From Clostridiales bacterium (GTDB taxonomy: Bacteria > Bacillota > Clostridia > Christensenellales > Borkfalkiaceae): DNA of 64,000 nucleotides. The stretch is taken from positions 1-64,000 of the forward strand of contig SVIW01000008.1 in NCBI GenBank assembly GCA_015069295.1, read 5' to 3'. The notes under the pieces are model-generated. The model searched no databases. It saw only the letters and a program-made list of their open reading frames with translations, and was not told where the DNA came from. This document shows, one piece after another, positions 9,223-20,611 of the stretch. Positions within the stretch are counted from its first letter, which is position 1, and each line of letters starts with the position of its first letter. Position numbers and translations under genes: made by a program.

Positions 9223-10227
9223 TTGAATATGAAAATACAGACGGAAAAAAGGAAAAGCCCGCGGCAAAACGCGGCGAATAAAAAGGGCGTTGAAAGGGTG
9301 GAGAGAGTCAACGGCGCGCCCGTATACACCGCCGTTTACAAGGTGAATAGAAGCGACGAGCTGTTAGAATTTTTATTGCGGAAATGCAATACTTCGCGCA
9401 ACAACGTCAAATCGCTGCTCGTGCGAAAGCAAGTGCTCGTTAACGGCAGGGTAGTAACGCAGTATAATTATATTCTTGCCAAGGACGACGAGGTAAAGCT
9501 GGCGAAAAAGCCCGTCAAAGACGGCGTAGTGGCAACGCAGCAAAAAACGGCGGGACAACGGGTACAAAAACCCCGCGTGGCGTTGAAAATTATTTATGAG
9601 GACGAGGATTTTTTGGCGGTGGACAAGCCTGCGGGACTGCTGTCGGTGGAAAGCGACAAGGAAACGGAATGTGCCTATTCGTACGCCGTGGATTATTTGC
9701 AGAGTAAGGATAAAACGGCAAGACCGTTTATTTTGCACCGTATCGACAAAGAAACTTCGGGGGTTTTGATGTTTGCGAAAAACGTAAAAATCCATTCGAT
9801 ACTTCGGCTGCATTGGAACGAGCAGGTACAAACGCGCGAATATTACGCCGTCGTTGAGGGGATATTGACGGAAAAGACGGGAACGCTCGTTTCCTATTTG
9901 AAAGAAAACGTCAACAATCTCGTGTACGCAACGTCCGACCCGTCGGGGCAAAAGGCGATTACCCATTACGAGGTTTTAAAAGAAAACGAAAAATATTCGT
10001 TATTGCGGGTAAAAATCGATACGGGGCGGAAAAACCAAATCCGCGTGCAGATGAAAGAAATCGGACACCCCGTTGTCGGCGACGACAAATACGGCGATGC
10101 GAAAGGCCCGTTGGGGAGGCTTGGACTGCACGCAAGCAAATTGGAGTTTATCCATCCGCAAACGAAAGAGCTGATTGCGATAACTTCGCCCGTGCCCGCC
10201 GCGTTTAGAGCGTTATTTCACGGATAA
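9223..10227 (+). CDS. RluA-family pseudouridine synthase with S4 domain
   Basis: 334 aa; LLVRKQVLVNGRVV (S4), FILHRIDKETSGVLMFAK, GRKNQIRVQMKEIGHPVVGDDKYG. Confidence 0.92.
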   Translation: MNMKIQTEKRKSPRQNAANKKGVERVERVNGAPVYTAVYKVNRSDELLEFLLRKCNTSRNNVKSLLVRKQVLVNGRVVTQYNYILAKDDEVKLAKKPVKDGVVATQQKTAGQRVQKPRVALKIIYEDEDFLAVDKPAGLLSVESDKETECAYSYAVDYLQSKDKTARPFILHRIDKETSGVLMFAKNVKIHSILRLHWNEQVQTREYYAVVEGILTEKTGTLVSYLKENVNNLVYATSDPSGQKAITHYEVLKENEKYSLLRVKIDTGRKNQIRVQMKEIGHPVVGDDKYGDAKGPLGRLGLHASKLEFIHPQTKELIAITSPVPAAFRALFHG

Positions 10228-10236
10228 GGAGCGCGT

Positions 10237-10698
10237 ATGAAAAAAATAGCAAGTTTTACGGTCAATCACGATATATTAGAAAAGGGTATGTATCTTTCCC
10301 GTATCGACGGCGAAGTGGTTACTTACGACGTGCGTATGAAAAAGCCCAACGGCGGCGATTATTTTTCGATGAGCGCGGCGCATACCTTAGAACATCTTTT
10401 CGCGACCTTTGCTCGCAGCAGCGCGGTGGGGGATAAAATCGTGTACGTGGGCCCTATGGGCTGTCGCACGGGCTTTTACCTGCTTACACAAGGCGGGCTT
10501 ACGCACGGTGAAGCCATCAAGCTCGTACAAGAGAGTATGGCGTTTGCCCGCGATTTTGAAGGGGAAATTCCCGGTAATACGAAAAAGGAATGTGGAAACT
10601 ATCTCGACCACGATTTGGCGGGCGCAAAAGCGCTTGCCGAAGATATGTGCGAGGTTTTGAAAAACTGGCAAGAAAGCGATTTACGATATAAAGAATAA
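10237..10698 (+). CDS. luxS: S-ribosylhomocysteine lyase
   Basis: 153 aa; MSAAHTLEHLFATFAR (HxxEH zinc motif), VGPMGCRTGFYLL, KKECGNYLDHDLAGAK. Confidence 0.95.
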   Translation: MKKIASFTVNHDILEKGMYLSRIDGEVVTYDVRMKKPNGGDYFSMSAAHTLEHLFATFARSSAVGDKIVYVGPMGCRTGFYLLTQGGLTHGEAIKLVQESMAFARDFEGEIPGNTKKECGNYLDHDLAGAKALAEDMCEVLKNWQESDLRYKE

Positions 10699-10713
10699 GG
10701 AGAGAGGACGACA

Positions 10714-11232
10714 ATGGAAGTAATGCAAGCGATTTTAACCCGCAAAAGCGTAAAAAAATACAAGGACGCGCCCGTGGAAAAAGAACTCATAGACAAAATT
10801 ATCGAGGCGGGCTTGCACGCGCCGTCGGGGTTAAATAAACAAGCGCCGATTATTTTGGCGGTTACGAATAAAGAGCTTAGAGATAAGCTGTCCTTCCTCA
10901 ACGCGGGGAAAGACCCCTTCCACCGCAACGATCCTTTCTACGGCGCGCCCGTCGTGCTCGTGGTTTTGGCGGACAAGAGCGTGCCGACCTATCTTTACGA
11001 CGGCTCGCTCGTGATGGAGAATATGCTGCTTGCCGCGCACGCGTTGGGGCTGGGCGCTTGTTGGATCCACCGCGCAAGAGAAACGTTTGAGCTCGACGAG
11101 GGCAAGGAAATTTTGCGCTCTTTGGGGATAGAGGGCGAATACGAAGGGATTGGGAATTGCATCGTAGGGTATGCGGATATCGACCCTGAAAAGAAACCCA
11201 GAAAAGAAAACCGAGTCTATTACGCGGAGTAA
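10714..11232 (+). CDS. Nitroreductase-family protein
   Basis: 172 aa; ILTRKSVKKYKDAPVEKELIDKIIEAGLHAPSGLNKQ, GLGACWIHRARE. Confidence 0.9.
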   Translation: MEVMQAILTRKSVKKYKDAPVEKELIDKIIEAGLHAPSGLNKQAPIILAVTNKELRDKLSFLNAGKDPFHRNDPFYGAPVVLVVLADKSVPTYLYDGSLVMENMLLAAHALGLGACWIHRARETFELDEGKEILRSLGIEGEYEGIGNCIVGYADIDPEKKPRKENRVYYAE

Positions 11233-11235
11233 ATA

Positions 11236-12042
11236 ATGCGGACAGGAATATCGACGGCGTCGCTATTTATGCGCAAATACAACGAAGAGGCGTTGCCTTT
11301 TTTGGAAAAAATCGGGGTAAAAGACGCCGAGGTTTTTCTCACCTCGTTTTCCGAATACGAGGAGGATTTCGCACGCCTGCTTGAAAAAAAGAAGGGGAGC
11401 GTTTCCGTCAATTCGGTGCATATTTTAAACGCGCAAATCGAACCGCAGGTGTTCAGCGCCTGCCCGCGTATCCAAAAGGACGTGTACGCATACTTGGAGA
11501 AAATAGCCAAAAGCGCGCAAATTTTGGGTGCGCCCTATTATACCTTTCACGGTACGGCGCGCTATAAAAAAGCCGCCCGCGAGGGGCAGGACGATTTTAA
11601 GCGCGTGGGCAACGCCTTACAAAAAGCCTTTGCGTTTTGCAAGGAAAAAGGAGTAACCTTATGCCTTGAAAACGTCGAATGGTCCACGTATAACCGCGTC
11701 GGCGTATTTTCTGCCTTGAAGGAGTATATCCCGAATTTGAAAGGGGTTTTGGATATCAAACAAGCGCGTATCGCAGGCGAGGGGTACGAGGCGTATTTAC
11801 AGGAAATGGGCAACGATATCGCCTACGTGCATATCTCCGATTTGGACGAAAACGGAAAAATCCGACTCCCCGGACAGGGCGTTTTCGATTTCGATACCTT
11901 AATTAAACGCTTAAAAGACGTCGGTTTTGACGGAAAACTCTTTATCGAGGTGTATAAAGACGATTATCAAAACGAAGACGAATTAAAAACCTCTTGCGAC
12001 TTTATCAACGAGCGCCTTTATAAATACGGCTGCCTGCATTAA
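11236..12042 (+). CDS. Sugar phosphate isomerase/epimerase (AP-endonuclease-2-like TIM barrel)
   Basis: 268 aa; YYTFHGTARYKK, VTLCLENVEWSTYN, LKGVLDIKQARIAG, IAYVHISDLDENGKIRLPGQG. Confidence 0.8.
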   Translation: MRTGISTASLFMRKYNEEALPFLEKIGVKDAEVFLTSFSEYEEDFARLLEKKKGSVSVNSVHILNAQIEPQVFSACPRIQKDVYAYLEKIAKSAQILGAPYYTFHGTARYKKAAREGQDDFKRVGNALQKAFAFCKEKGVTLCLENVEWSTYNRVGVFSALKEYIPNLKGVLDIKQARIAGEGYEAYLQEMGNDIAYVHISDLDENGKIRLPGQGVFDFDTLIKRLKDVGFDGKLFIEVYKDDYQNEDELKTSCDFINERLYKYGCLH

Positions 12043-12082
12043 AAATTTTTTAGGATTTTTTCAATTTTTTTTGGAAAAACTA

Positions 12083-12112
12083 TTGACAAGAGTATTTTTC
12101 TTGTGTTATACT
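12083..12112 (+). promoter_or_regulatory. Promoter of the oxygen-defence pair
   Basis: TTGACA (12083-12088) - 18 nt - TATACT (12107-12112). Confidence 0.6.
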
Positions 12113-12148
12113 CTAAATAAGACTAAATCTCAATAAGGAGTAAAAATT

Positions 12149-12499
12149 ATGAAAATTTATCAATGCGAAAAATGTAAAAAGACGGTAATTAGCAAGGACG
12201 AACTCTTGTTAGAGGGTTGGAAAGAGCTGAAAGGCGGCGAAATCGACGCGGCGCAGGAAAAACACGTGCCCGTGGTTACGAAAAAATGCAAGCAAGTAAA
12301 GGTAGACGTAGGCAGCGTAGCGCACCCGATGACGAGCGAACACCTTATCGAATGGGTAGCGATTGAAACGGCGCAAGGGTATCAGGTAAAATATCTTACT
12401 CCCGACAGCGCGCCCGTATGCACCTTCTCGCTTGCGGACGGCGATTCGCTTGTGGCGGTGTACGCATACTGCAACTTGCACGGACTTTGGAAAGCATAA
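12149..12499 (+). CDS. Desulfoferrodoxin-family / superoxide reductase-like protein
   Basis: 116 aa; EKHVPVV, VGSVAHPMTSEHLIEWV, YAYCNLHGLWKA keep the catalytic His4Cys ligand pattern; N-terminal CEKC only. Confidence 0.88.
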   Translation: MKIYQCEKCKKTVISKDELLLEGWKELKGGEIDAAQEKHVPVVTKKCKQVKVDVGSVAHPMTSEHLIEWVAIETAQGYQVKYLTPDSAPVCTFSLADGDSLVAVYAYCNLHGLWKA

Positions 12500-12519
12500 A
12501 TTAAAACGGAGAAATAAAA

Positions 12520-13140
12520 ATGATTGAAAAAGAGGCGATGTATAAATTGACGTACGGGTTGTTCGTCTTGACGACGACGGACGGGGAAAAGCAAAACGGC
12601 TGTATCGTCAACACGGTTTCGATGATTACCGACAATCCTAAACGCATTACGGTGTTCGTCAACAAAGCGAACTATTCCGAGCAGCTTTTGAAAAAGACGG
12701 GGATTTGTAACGTTTCCGTATTGACGGAAAGCGCACCTTTTTCTATCTATCGTCAGTTCGGGTTCGCATCGGGACGAGATACGGACAAATTTGCAGAGGG
12801 CAGGTACGAGACGAGCGAAAACGGACTGTATTATTTGCCCGAATACACCAACGCCGTGCTTAGTGCAAAGGTGATTGATAGCTACGATTACGGCACGCAT
12901 ACTTTGTTCGTTGCCGAAGTAACCGAGGCGAAAAAGCTTTCGGACGAAAAATCCGTTTCCTACGAATACTATTTAAACAACGTCAAACCCAAACCCGAGG
13001 CGGCGCCAAAAACCGAGGAGAAAAAAGGGCGTTGGGTGTGCAAGATTTGCGGCTACGTCCACGAGGGCGAGGAGATGCCCGACGATTTTATTTGTCCTTG
13101 GTGCAAGCACCCGAAAGAGGATTTTGAAAAAATCGACTAA
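12520..13140 (+). CDS. Flavin reductase-like domain fused to rubredoxin (high-molecular-weight rubredoxin type)
   Basis: 206 aa; N-terminal FMN-binding flavin reductase domain, C-terminal WVCKICGYVHEGEEMPDDFICPWCKHPKEDFEKI rubredoxin. Confidence 0.9.
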   Translation: MIEKEAMYKLTYGLFVLTTTDGEKQNGCIVNTVSMITDNPKRITVFVNKANYSEQLLKKTGICNVSVLTESAPFSIYRQFGFASGRDTDKFAEGRYETSENGLYYLPEYTNAVLSAKVIDSYDYGTHTLFVAEVTEAKKLSDEKSVSYEYYLNNVKPKPEAAPKTEEKKGRWVCKICGYVHEGEEMPDDFICPWCKHPKEDFEKID

Positions 13141-13229
13141 GGTTTTGGTTTTTCGGCAAAACCTGACAAATACCCCTTTTAGATTTTCCAAAAAAGGGTA
13201 AAAAGGTTGGAAAAAGCGTAAAAAAAGAC

Positions 13230-13258
13230 TTGACAACCTCGCGCCGAATTGCTATAAT
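13230..13258 (+). promoter_or_regulatory. rpsU promoter
   Basis: TTGACA - 17 nt - TATAAT. Confidence 0.75.
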
Positions 13259-13303
13259 TACGTAGTAAAAAATAAACGCATCGGCAAAGGAGGGTTGAAA
13301 AGT

Positions 13304-13480
13304 ATGTCTACGGTTAGAGTTGGTGAAAACGAAAACGTTGAAAGCGCATTGCGCCGTTTCAAGAGAAAATGCTCTCGCGACGGTATCATCGGGGACCTCA
13401 GAAAGAAGGAATTCTATGAAAAGCCTTCCGTAAAAAAGAAGAAGAAGTCCGAAGCTGCAAGAAAGAGAAGCAGAAACTAA
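13304..13480 (+). CDS. rpsU: 30S ribosomal protein S21
   Basis: [58 protein letters not shown]; start set at the internal Met. Confidence 0.95.
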   Translation: MSTVRVGENENVESALRRFKRKCSRDGIIGDLRKKEFYEKPSVKKKKKSEAARKRSRN

Positions 13481-13487
13481 CGAAAGA

Positions 13488-13516
13488 AAAGCTCACGCGA
13501 TCCGTGAGCTTTTTTC
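13488..13516 (+). terminator. Terminator after rpsU
   Basis: aaaagctcacg-cgatc-cgtgagctttttt. Confidence 0.75.
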
Positions 13517-13547
13517 TTTGTCGAAAAAGGGAAAAAAGGAGAAAATT

Positions 13548-13967
13548 ATGTCGCAGGAATATCGGGGAAACAACGGGCGTACTCTCCGCGAAGAGGCGCG
13601 CCGCGCAAAGAATAGGATTAAAAGCGGGTTTTGGACGGAGTGCCGCGAGGATATGACCCGTCAAAAGGAAAAAGCAAGGGAGCAGGGCCTTAACGAAAGC
13701 AAGGCGGGGCGGTATTTTAAAACGCAGGTCGAGGCGAAAATCGAGGGCAAAAAGGAAGACGATTTTTACCTGCGCGTGAAAGAAATGCTGCTGTCCGAAG
13801 GGGAAGTCAGCGACGCCATTGGAAGACTGACGGACAAGGAATACTACGCCACGCTTACCTACGAGGAAAAGCAACGCTATACCTTATCGCTTAGCGAAAA
13901 ATACCTGCGCGCCTTAGAGCGTTTTCGCGGCGAATGTGAATTCGATTCTCTAAACACCAACGCGTAG
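13548..13967 (+). CDS. Conserved-looking hypothetical protein, charged and helical
   Basis: ORF from MSQEYRGNNGRTLREEARRAK with gagaaaatt upstream; no family recognised. Confidence 0.5.
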   Translation: MSQEYRGNNGRTLREEARRAKNRIKSGFWTECREDMTRQKEKAREQGLNESKAGRYFKTQVEAKIEGKKEDDFYLRVKEMLLSEGEVSDAIGRLTDKEYYATLTYEEKQRYTLSLSEKYLRALERFRGECEFDSLNTNA

Positions 13968-13974
13968 TAAAGCA

Positions 13975-14480
13975 AGCCTGCCTTAGCTTAGGATTGCTTG
14001 GCTAAAAAACCCGCTTTGCGGGTTCTTTTTTTTATCATTGCGCTCAGCTTGCTATGTGGCAAGTCCAAAAAGGCGCCCCTGTGCAAGGGGAGCTGCCCGT
14101 GTAACGGGCTGAGGGGTTGTCTATTTCTTGTAGGGGAGGATAGTATCCTCCCGCAACTTTCCACACTCCGTAAGTAACGCCGTAAGGCGACGGAAAGATA
14201 GATAAGACTGGATGCATCCCGCGTTGCGTCATTGCGAGGCGTTCGCCGCGGCAATCTCTTGCGAATAACTCTCTCCCTCAGTCGCTTTGCGACAGCTCCC
14301 TCGTCAGCGGGAGCCATATAAAGCCTTCCTCTGATGAGGAAGGTGGATTTTTGCGGAGCAAAAAGACGAAAGGAGAGAAAACGTTCCGTTGCTTTGTCTG
14401 TCATTGCGAGGCGTTAGCCGTGGCAATCTCCTGAGATTACTTCGCTTCGCTCGTAATGACGGGCGAGGTGGTAAAATTTT
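13975..14480. repeat. Intergenic mosaic of REP/BIME-like and composite repeat modules
   Basis: Contains tcattgcgaggcgtt[c/a]gccg[c/t]ggcaatctc twice (the second closed by ctcgtaatgacg), gatagataagactggatgcat, ctccctcagtcgctttgcgacagctccctc and cccctgtgcaaggggagctg modules. Confidence 0.7.
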
Positions 14481-14552
14481 ACAGTCGCTATTGACAAAGT
14501 GCCATTCCTATGCTATACTGTGCGTGAAAAAAGGGAAAAGGATAGTAATTTT

Positions 14553-15020
14553 ATGAAACGGATTTTAAGGAATGTAGTATCGGTATTGCTTTTGCTTTGT
14601 CTTGCGTTTTCTATCGTCGGGTGCTTTAGAGAAAAAAGCGAAGAGGAAATTGCGAGAAGACTGATAGCGGCAAATTCAAAGGTGGAAGTGCCTACGAATT
14701 CGGAAATGGTATATTTAATTTCTGAGGAATCAAAAGGATTTGTTCACGGTGGAGATTTTCAATATGCTGTATTTGAATTTGAAAGCGAGCCTACCAATTG
14801 GCTAAATAGAAATTATTTTGAAGAAGATAACTATGGGGGCGAGGACTTTGAACGGTCTTTTTTAAGCGTATTGAGAGATAAACCTGAGGAACTTGAAGAG
14901 ATCCCCCAAGAATTTTTGCCGAATTTTGAAGAAGAGTATTATTATTTAAAAACGGAAGATGTTTATTTTGTATATTTGCCACAAAATCTATTATTGATTA
15001 CTATAATTCCAAGCGACTAA
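14553..15020 (+). CDS. Putative lipoprotein
   Basis: MKRILRNVVSVLLLLCLAFSIVGCFREK signal peptide with lipobox; no known domain. Confidence 0.65.
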   Translation: MKRILRNVVSVLLLLCLAFSIVGCFREKSEEEIARRLIAANSKVEVPTNSEMVYLISEESKGFVHGGDFQYAVFEFESEPTNWLNRNYFEEDNYGGEDFERSFLSVLRDKPEELEEIPQEFLPNFEEEYYYLKTEDVYFVYLPQNLLLITIIPSD

Positions 15021-15047
15021 TTTAACAATGCTAAGAGGTAAAGAAAT

Positions 15048-15575
15048 ATGAGGATACAAAAAAGAATTTTAAAAATGATATTGACGGGGATGTTGCTTTT
15101 CTGCACGGTGTTTTCTATCGCAGGGTGTGGTGAGGAAACGGGGAATAGCTCTACGCCCTATGAAGAGCCTGCCAATCAAATTTCTTATGAGCACGGAAAG
15201 ATAGTAGGCAGAATTGATTGGGAAGAAAGGATTTCTGCAATTATTCGCAGTAAAGAAGAGTTGATAAACATATTTAACGGAATAGAAGTCGTCTGGACGG
15301 ACGAAAAGATTTGGGAAATCTATGATGAAAGCTTTTTTGAAACGAAAGCTCTGGTGCTTGACGTAATGTGGGAGTATGTAGATGGTCGAAAAGAATTGTC
15401 TTACGTTTGTGTGGAAGATGATACGTTAATATTGCATAGAAACACCTATTTTACGGAAAGCACGGTAAGCTGTGTATCGTATTTACTGCCTTATTTAATA
15501 GAAGTGGATAAAACGGACGTTGAACACGTAGAAACGGTCGTAGTATTCGTAAACGGACAGCAAAGAACATGGTAA
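15048..15575 (+). CDS. Putative lipoprotein, signal peptide related to the preceding gene
   Basis: MRIQKRILKMILTGMLLFCTVFSIAGCGEETG lipobox; tandem with 14553-15020. Confidence 0.65.
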   Translation: MRIQKRILKMILTGMLLFCTVFSIAGCGEETGNSSTPYEEPANQISYEHGKIVGRIDWEERISAIIRSKEELINIFNGIEVVWTDEKIWEIYDESFFETKALVLDVMWEYVDGRKELSYVCVEDDTLILHRNTYFTESTVSCVSYLLPYLIEVDKTDVEHVETVVVFVNGQQRTW

Positions 15576-15585
15576 AACAAGTGCG

Positions 15586-15623
15586 AAGCGCCCCGCGGAA
15601 AATTTCGCGGGGCTTCCCATTTT
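15586..15623 (+). terminator. Hairpin terminator upstream of pcrA
   Basis: aagcgccccgcg...cgcggggctt followed by a T-rich tail. Confidence 0.5.
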
Positions 15624-15652
15624 AAAAGGCGAAAATTCGACCTGAAAGGGAC

Positions 15653-15681
15653 TTGCAAAAAATCCGAAGATATGCTATAAT
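15653..15681 (+). promoter_or_regulatory. pcrA promoter
   Basis: TTGCAA - 17 nt - TATAAT, 9 nt before the ATG. Confidence 0.6.
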
Positions 15682-15690
15682 ATTTTCGTT

Positions 15691-18141
15691 ATGATACAGA
15701 CGAATGAAATTTTGGAAAAATTAAACGAAGAACAGATAAAACCCGTCCTGCAAACGGAGGGCGCGGTGCTCGTTTTGGCGGGCGCGGGGAGCGGGAAAAC
15801 TCGTGTTTTGACTTCGCGTATCGCCTATCTTATCGAAGAAAAGGGCGTGCCCGCAAGCGCAATCCTTGCGATTACCTTTACTAACAAAGCCGCCAACGAA
15901 ATGAAGGAGCGGCTTTCTAAAATCGTGGACGTTTCTTCCTCGTGGGTGTGCACGATCCACAGTATGTGCGTGCGCATTTTGCGAATGTACGCGGCAGAGG
16001 TGGGCATACAGCAGAATTTTTCCATTTACAGCGAAACCGAACGCAATAACATCATCAAAAAATCCTTTCAAGAATGCGATTTTGACGATGAAAAGCTGTT
16101 AAAACAGGTAAAATACCATATCGGGAATGCGAAAATGTTAGGCTTTTCGCCCGAGCGTTACGCCGAAGAATACGCCTTTGAAGAGGAGATTGACGAAATC
16201 GTCAAGGTATATACCCGCTATCAAAAGCATTTGCACGAAAACAATGCGCTCGATTTTGACGACTTGTTAAACGAAACGCGCAACCTTTTGCGCACAAGCG
16301 ACGAGGCGAGGGAGTACCTTGGCGGGCGGTTCCGCTATATTCTCGTGGACGAGTTTCAAGACACCAACGCCGTGCAATACGAAATCGTGCGGTATCTTGC
16401 GTCCGTGCACGGGAACTTGTTTGCCGTGGGCGACGACGACCAGTCCATTTACGGCTGGCGGGGTGCGAAGATTGAGAATATTTTGCACTTTGAAAAGGAT
16501 TTTAAAAATGCGAAAGTCTTTAAATTAGAGCGCAACTACCGCTCGACGAAGAATATTTTAAAGCTTGCGAACACCGTTATCAAAAACAACGGCAGGCGCA
16601 AGAAAAAGACTCTTTGGACGGAAAACGAAGAGGGTGCGCCCGCCAAGGTGCACGAGGCGGAAGAGGAAAGCGGCGAGGCGAGATTTATCGCGCACACGAT
16701 TGCGGGGCTGATGCAGCACGGCTACAAATTTTCCGATTTTGCGATTTTGATGCGGCTGAACGCCTTGACCCGTTCTTTCGAACAAGAGTTTACTTCGGAC
16801 GGGATTCCCTACAAAGTGTTCGGGGGCTTTAAGTTCTTCGAACGGAAGGAAATCAAGGACCTGCTTGCCTATTTGCGGCTGATTAACAACCCGTTCGACA
16901 GCGAGGCGGCGCTGAGGATTATCAATTTCCCCAAGCGGGGCATCGGGGCGAAAACGGTGGAAACTCTGCAAAATTACGCCTTTGAAAACGAGGTTTCCGT
17001 GTACGACGCGCTTCTCGATTTGGACGAAATCGGCTTTACGGGCGCAACGAAGGAAAAGCTGAGCAATTTCCGCAATCTTGTGAAAAACTGGATTCTCGAC
17101 AGCCTCGATTTGCCCGTCAACGAGCTGGTGAAAAAGATTGTCGAAGATACCCGTATGCGCCAGGCGTACGCAGACGATTCGGACGAGAGTATCAACAAGC
17201 GCGCGAACATTGAAGAATTTATCAATTCCGTAGAAGAATATTGCCGGTTAAACCCCGGGGTTGGACTTACCGATTATCTCAATCAGGTAACCCTTTCTTC
17301 CGATACCGACGAGATGGACGACAGCAATTACGTTACCCTCGCAACCGTACATTCGGTCAAGGGGCTGGAATTTAAGTGCGTGTTCGTTTGCGGCTTGGAA
17401 GAGAACATTCTTCCCGTTTCCCGCGCCGTCGGCGACGAAGAGGATATGGAAGAGGAAAGAAGATTGATGTACGTAGCCATTACCCGCGCGAAAGAGAGAT
17501 TGTACCTTACCCGCTCGAAGAGCCGTTATTTGTACGGCAAGCGCGAACCGACGATGCGTTCGAGGTTTTTAAAAGAACTCTCTTCCGAACTGGATATGCC
17601 GCAGGAAACCCGCCGTCCCACGTTTTCCTATCGGGACGATTATGACGAGGACGAGGGGGGCAGGTACGAGACGAACGACGATTACGGCGACAGAAGGAAT
17701 AGCTATGGTGGGGGCTCGTATGGCTCGTATGGTTCGTATGGTTCGCACAATTCTTATAATTCGTACGGGGCGCGTTCGTCCTATTCGTCTTATTCTTCGC
17801 AAAGTTCCTATTCCCGTTCTTCGAACAATTCGTACGGGGGAACTGGCGGGTACGGCGGGTATGGGAGTTCGTCCTACGGCTCGTACGGCACGCAGAAGAA
17901 AAACGAGGGGGTTGCGTACGGCGGCGCAAGCAAGCTGAAAAAGACCTTATCGCCGACGGCGGCAAAAGATTTGTCCGCTTTCCAAATCGGCAAAAAAGTG
18001 CGCCATCCGAAGTTCGGCGACGGTATGATTGTCGGCGTGCGCGGCACGGGCAGTAATATGATTCTCGATATCGCCTTCGAGGGGTTGGGGATAAAGCAAT
18101 TATCCGCCTCCCTCGCCCCTTTGACGGTTGGCAACGTATAG
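15691..18141 (+). CDS. pcrA: UvrD/PcrA-type ATP-dependent DNA helicase with Tyr/Ser/Gly-rich low-complexity insert
   Basis: 816 aa; AGAGSGKTRVLTSRIAYLI, ILVDEFQDTNAVQYEI, GDDDQSIYGWRGA, VHSVKGLEFKCVFV, MYVAITRAKERLYL. Confidence 0.95.
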   Translation: MIQTNEILEKLNEEQIKPVLQTEGAVLVLAGAGSGKTRVLTSRIAYLIEEKGVPASAILAITFTNKAANEMKERLSKIVDVSSSWVCTIHSMCVRILRMYAAEVGIQQNFSIYSETERNNIIKKSFQECDFDDEKLLKQVKYHIGNAKMLGFSPERYAEEYAFEEEIDEIVKVYTRYQKHLHENNALDFDDLLNETRNLLRTSDEAREYLGGRFRYILVDEFQDTNAVQYEIVRYLASVHGNLFAVGDDDQSIYGWRGAKIENILHFEKDFKNAKVFKLERNYRSTKNILKLANTVIKNNGRRKKKTLWTENEEGAPAKVHEAEEESGEARFIAHTIAGLMQHGYKFSDFAILMRLNALTRSFEQEFTSDGIPYKVFGGFKFFERKEIKDLLAYLRLINNPFDSEAALRIINFPKRGIGAKTVETLQNYAFENEVSVYDALLDLDEIGFTGATKEKLSNFRNLVKNWILDSLDLPVNELVKKIVEDTRMRQAYADDSDESINKRANIEEFINSVEEYCRLNPGVGLTDYLNQVTLSSDTDEMDDSNYVTLATVHSVKGLEFKCVFVCGLEENILPVSRAVGDEEDMEEERRLMYVAITRAKERLYLTRSKSRYLYGKREPTMRSRFLKELSSELDMPQETRRPTFSYRDDYDEDEGGRYETNDDYGDRRNSYGGGSYGSYGSYGSHNSYNSYGARSSYSSYSSQSSYSRSSNNSYGGTGGYGGYGSSSYGSYGTQKKNEGVAYGGASKLKKTLSPTAAKDLSAFQIGKKVRHPKFGDGMIVGVRGTGSNMILDIAFEGLGIKQLSASLAPLTVGNV

Positions 18142-20460
<2,319 letters not shown>

Positions 20461-20470
20461 ATCCGCAAAA

Positions 20471-20494
20471 GAGCCGAAAAAAATCGGCTCTTTT
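20471..20494 (+). terminator. ligA terminator
   Basis: gagccga-aaaaaa-tcggctc-tttt. Confidence 0.7.
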
Positions 20495-20536
20495 ATAATT
20501 TATTATAAAAAATGGGAAAAAAGTGGCACTGGGGGC

Positions 20537-20565
20537 TTGAAATTTTTCAAAACATCTGCTATAAT
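20537..20565 (+). promoter_or_regulatory. Promoter of the yicC-gmk-rpoZ-priA group
   Basis: TTGAAA - 17 nt - TATAAT. Confidence 0.65.
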
Positions 20566-20611
20566 GATAGAACCCGTAAGACGGGCAATTGGACAAAAAG
20601 AGGAAAAACCT

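Noticed and set aside
13518-13547. Upstream start MSKKGKKEKI for the hypothetical gene after rpsU
   Set aside because: It lies immediately after the rpsU terminator T-tract; the internal Met at 13548 has a better RBS.
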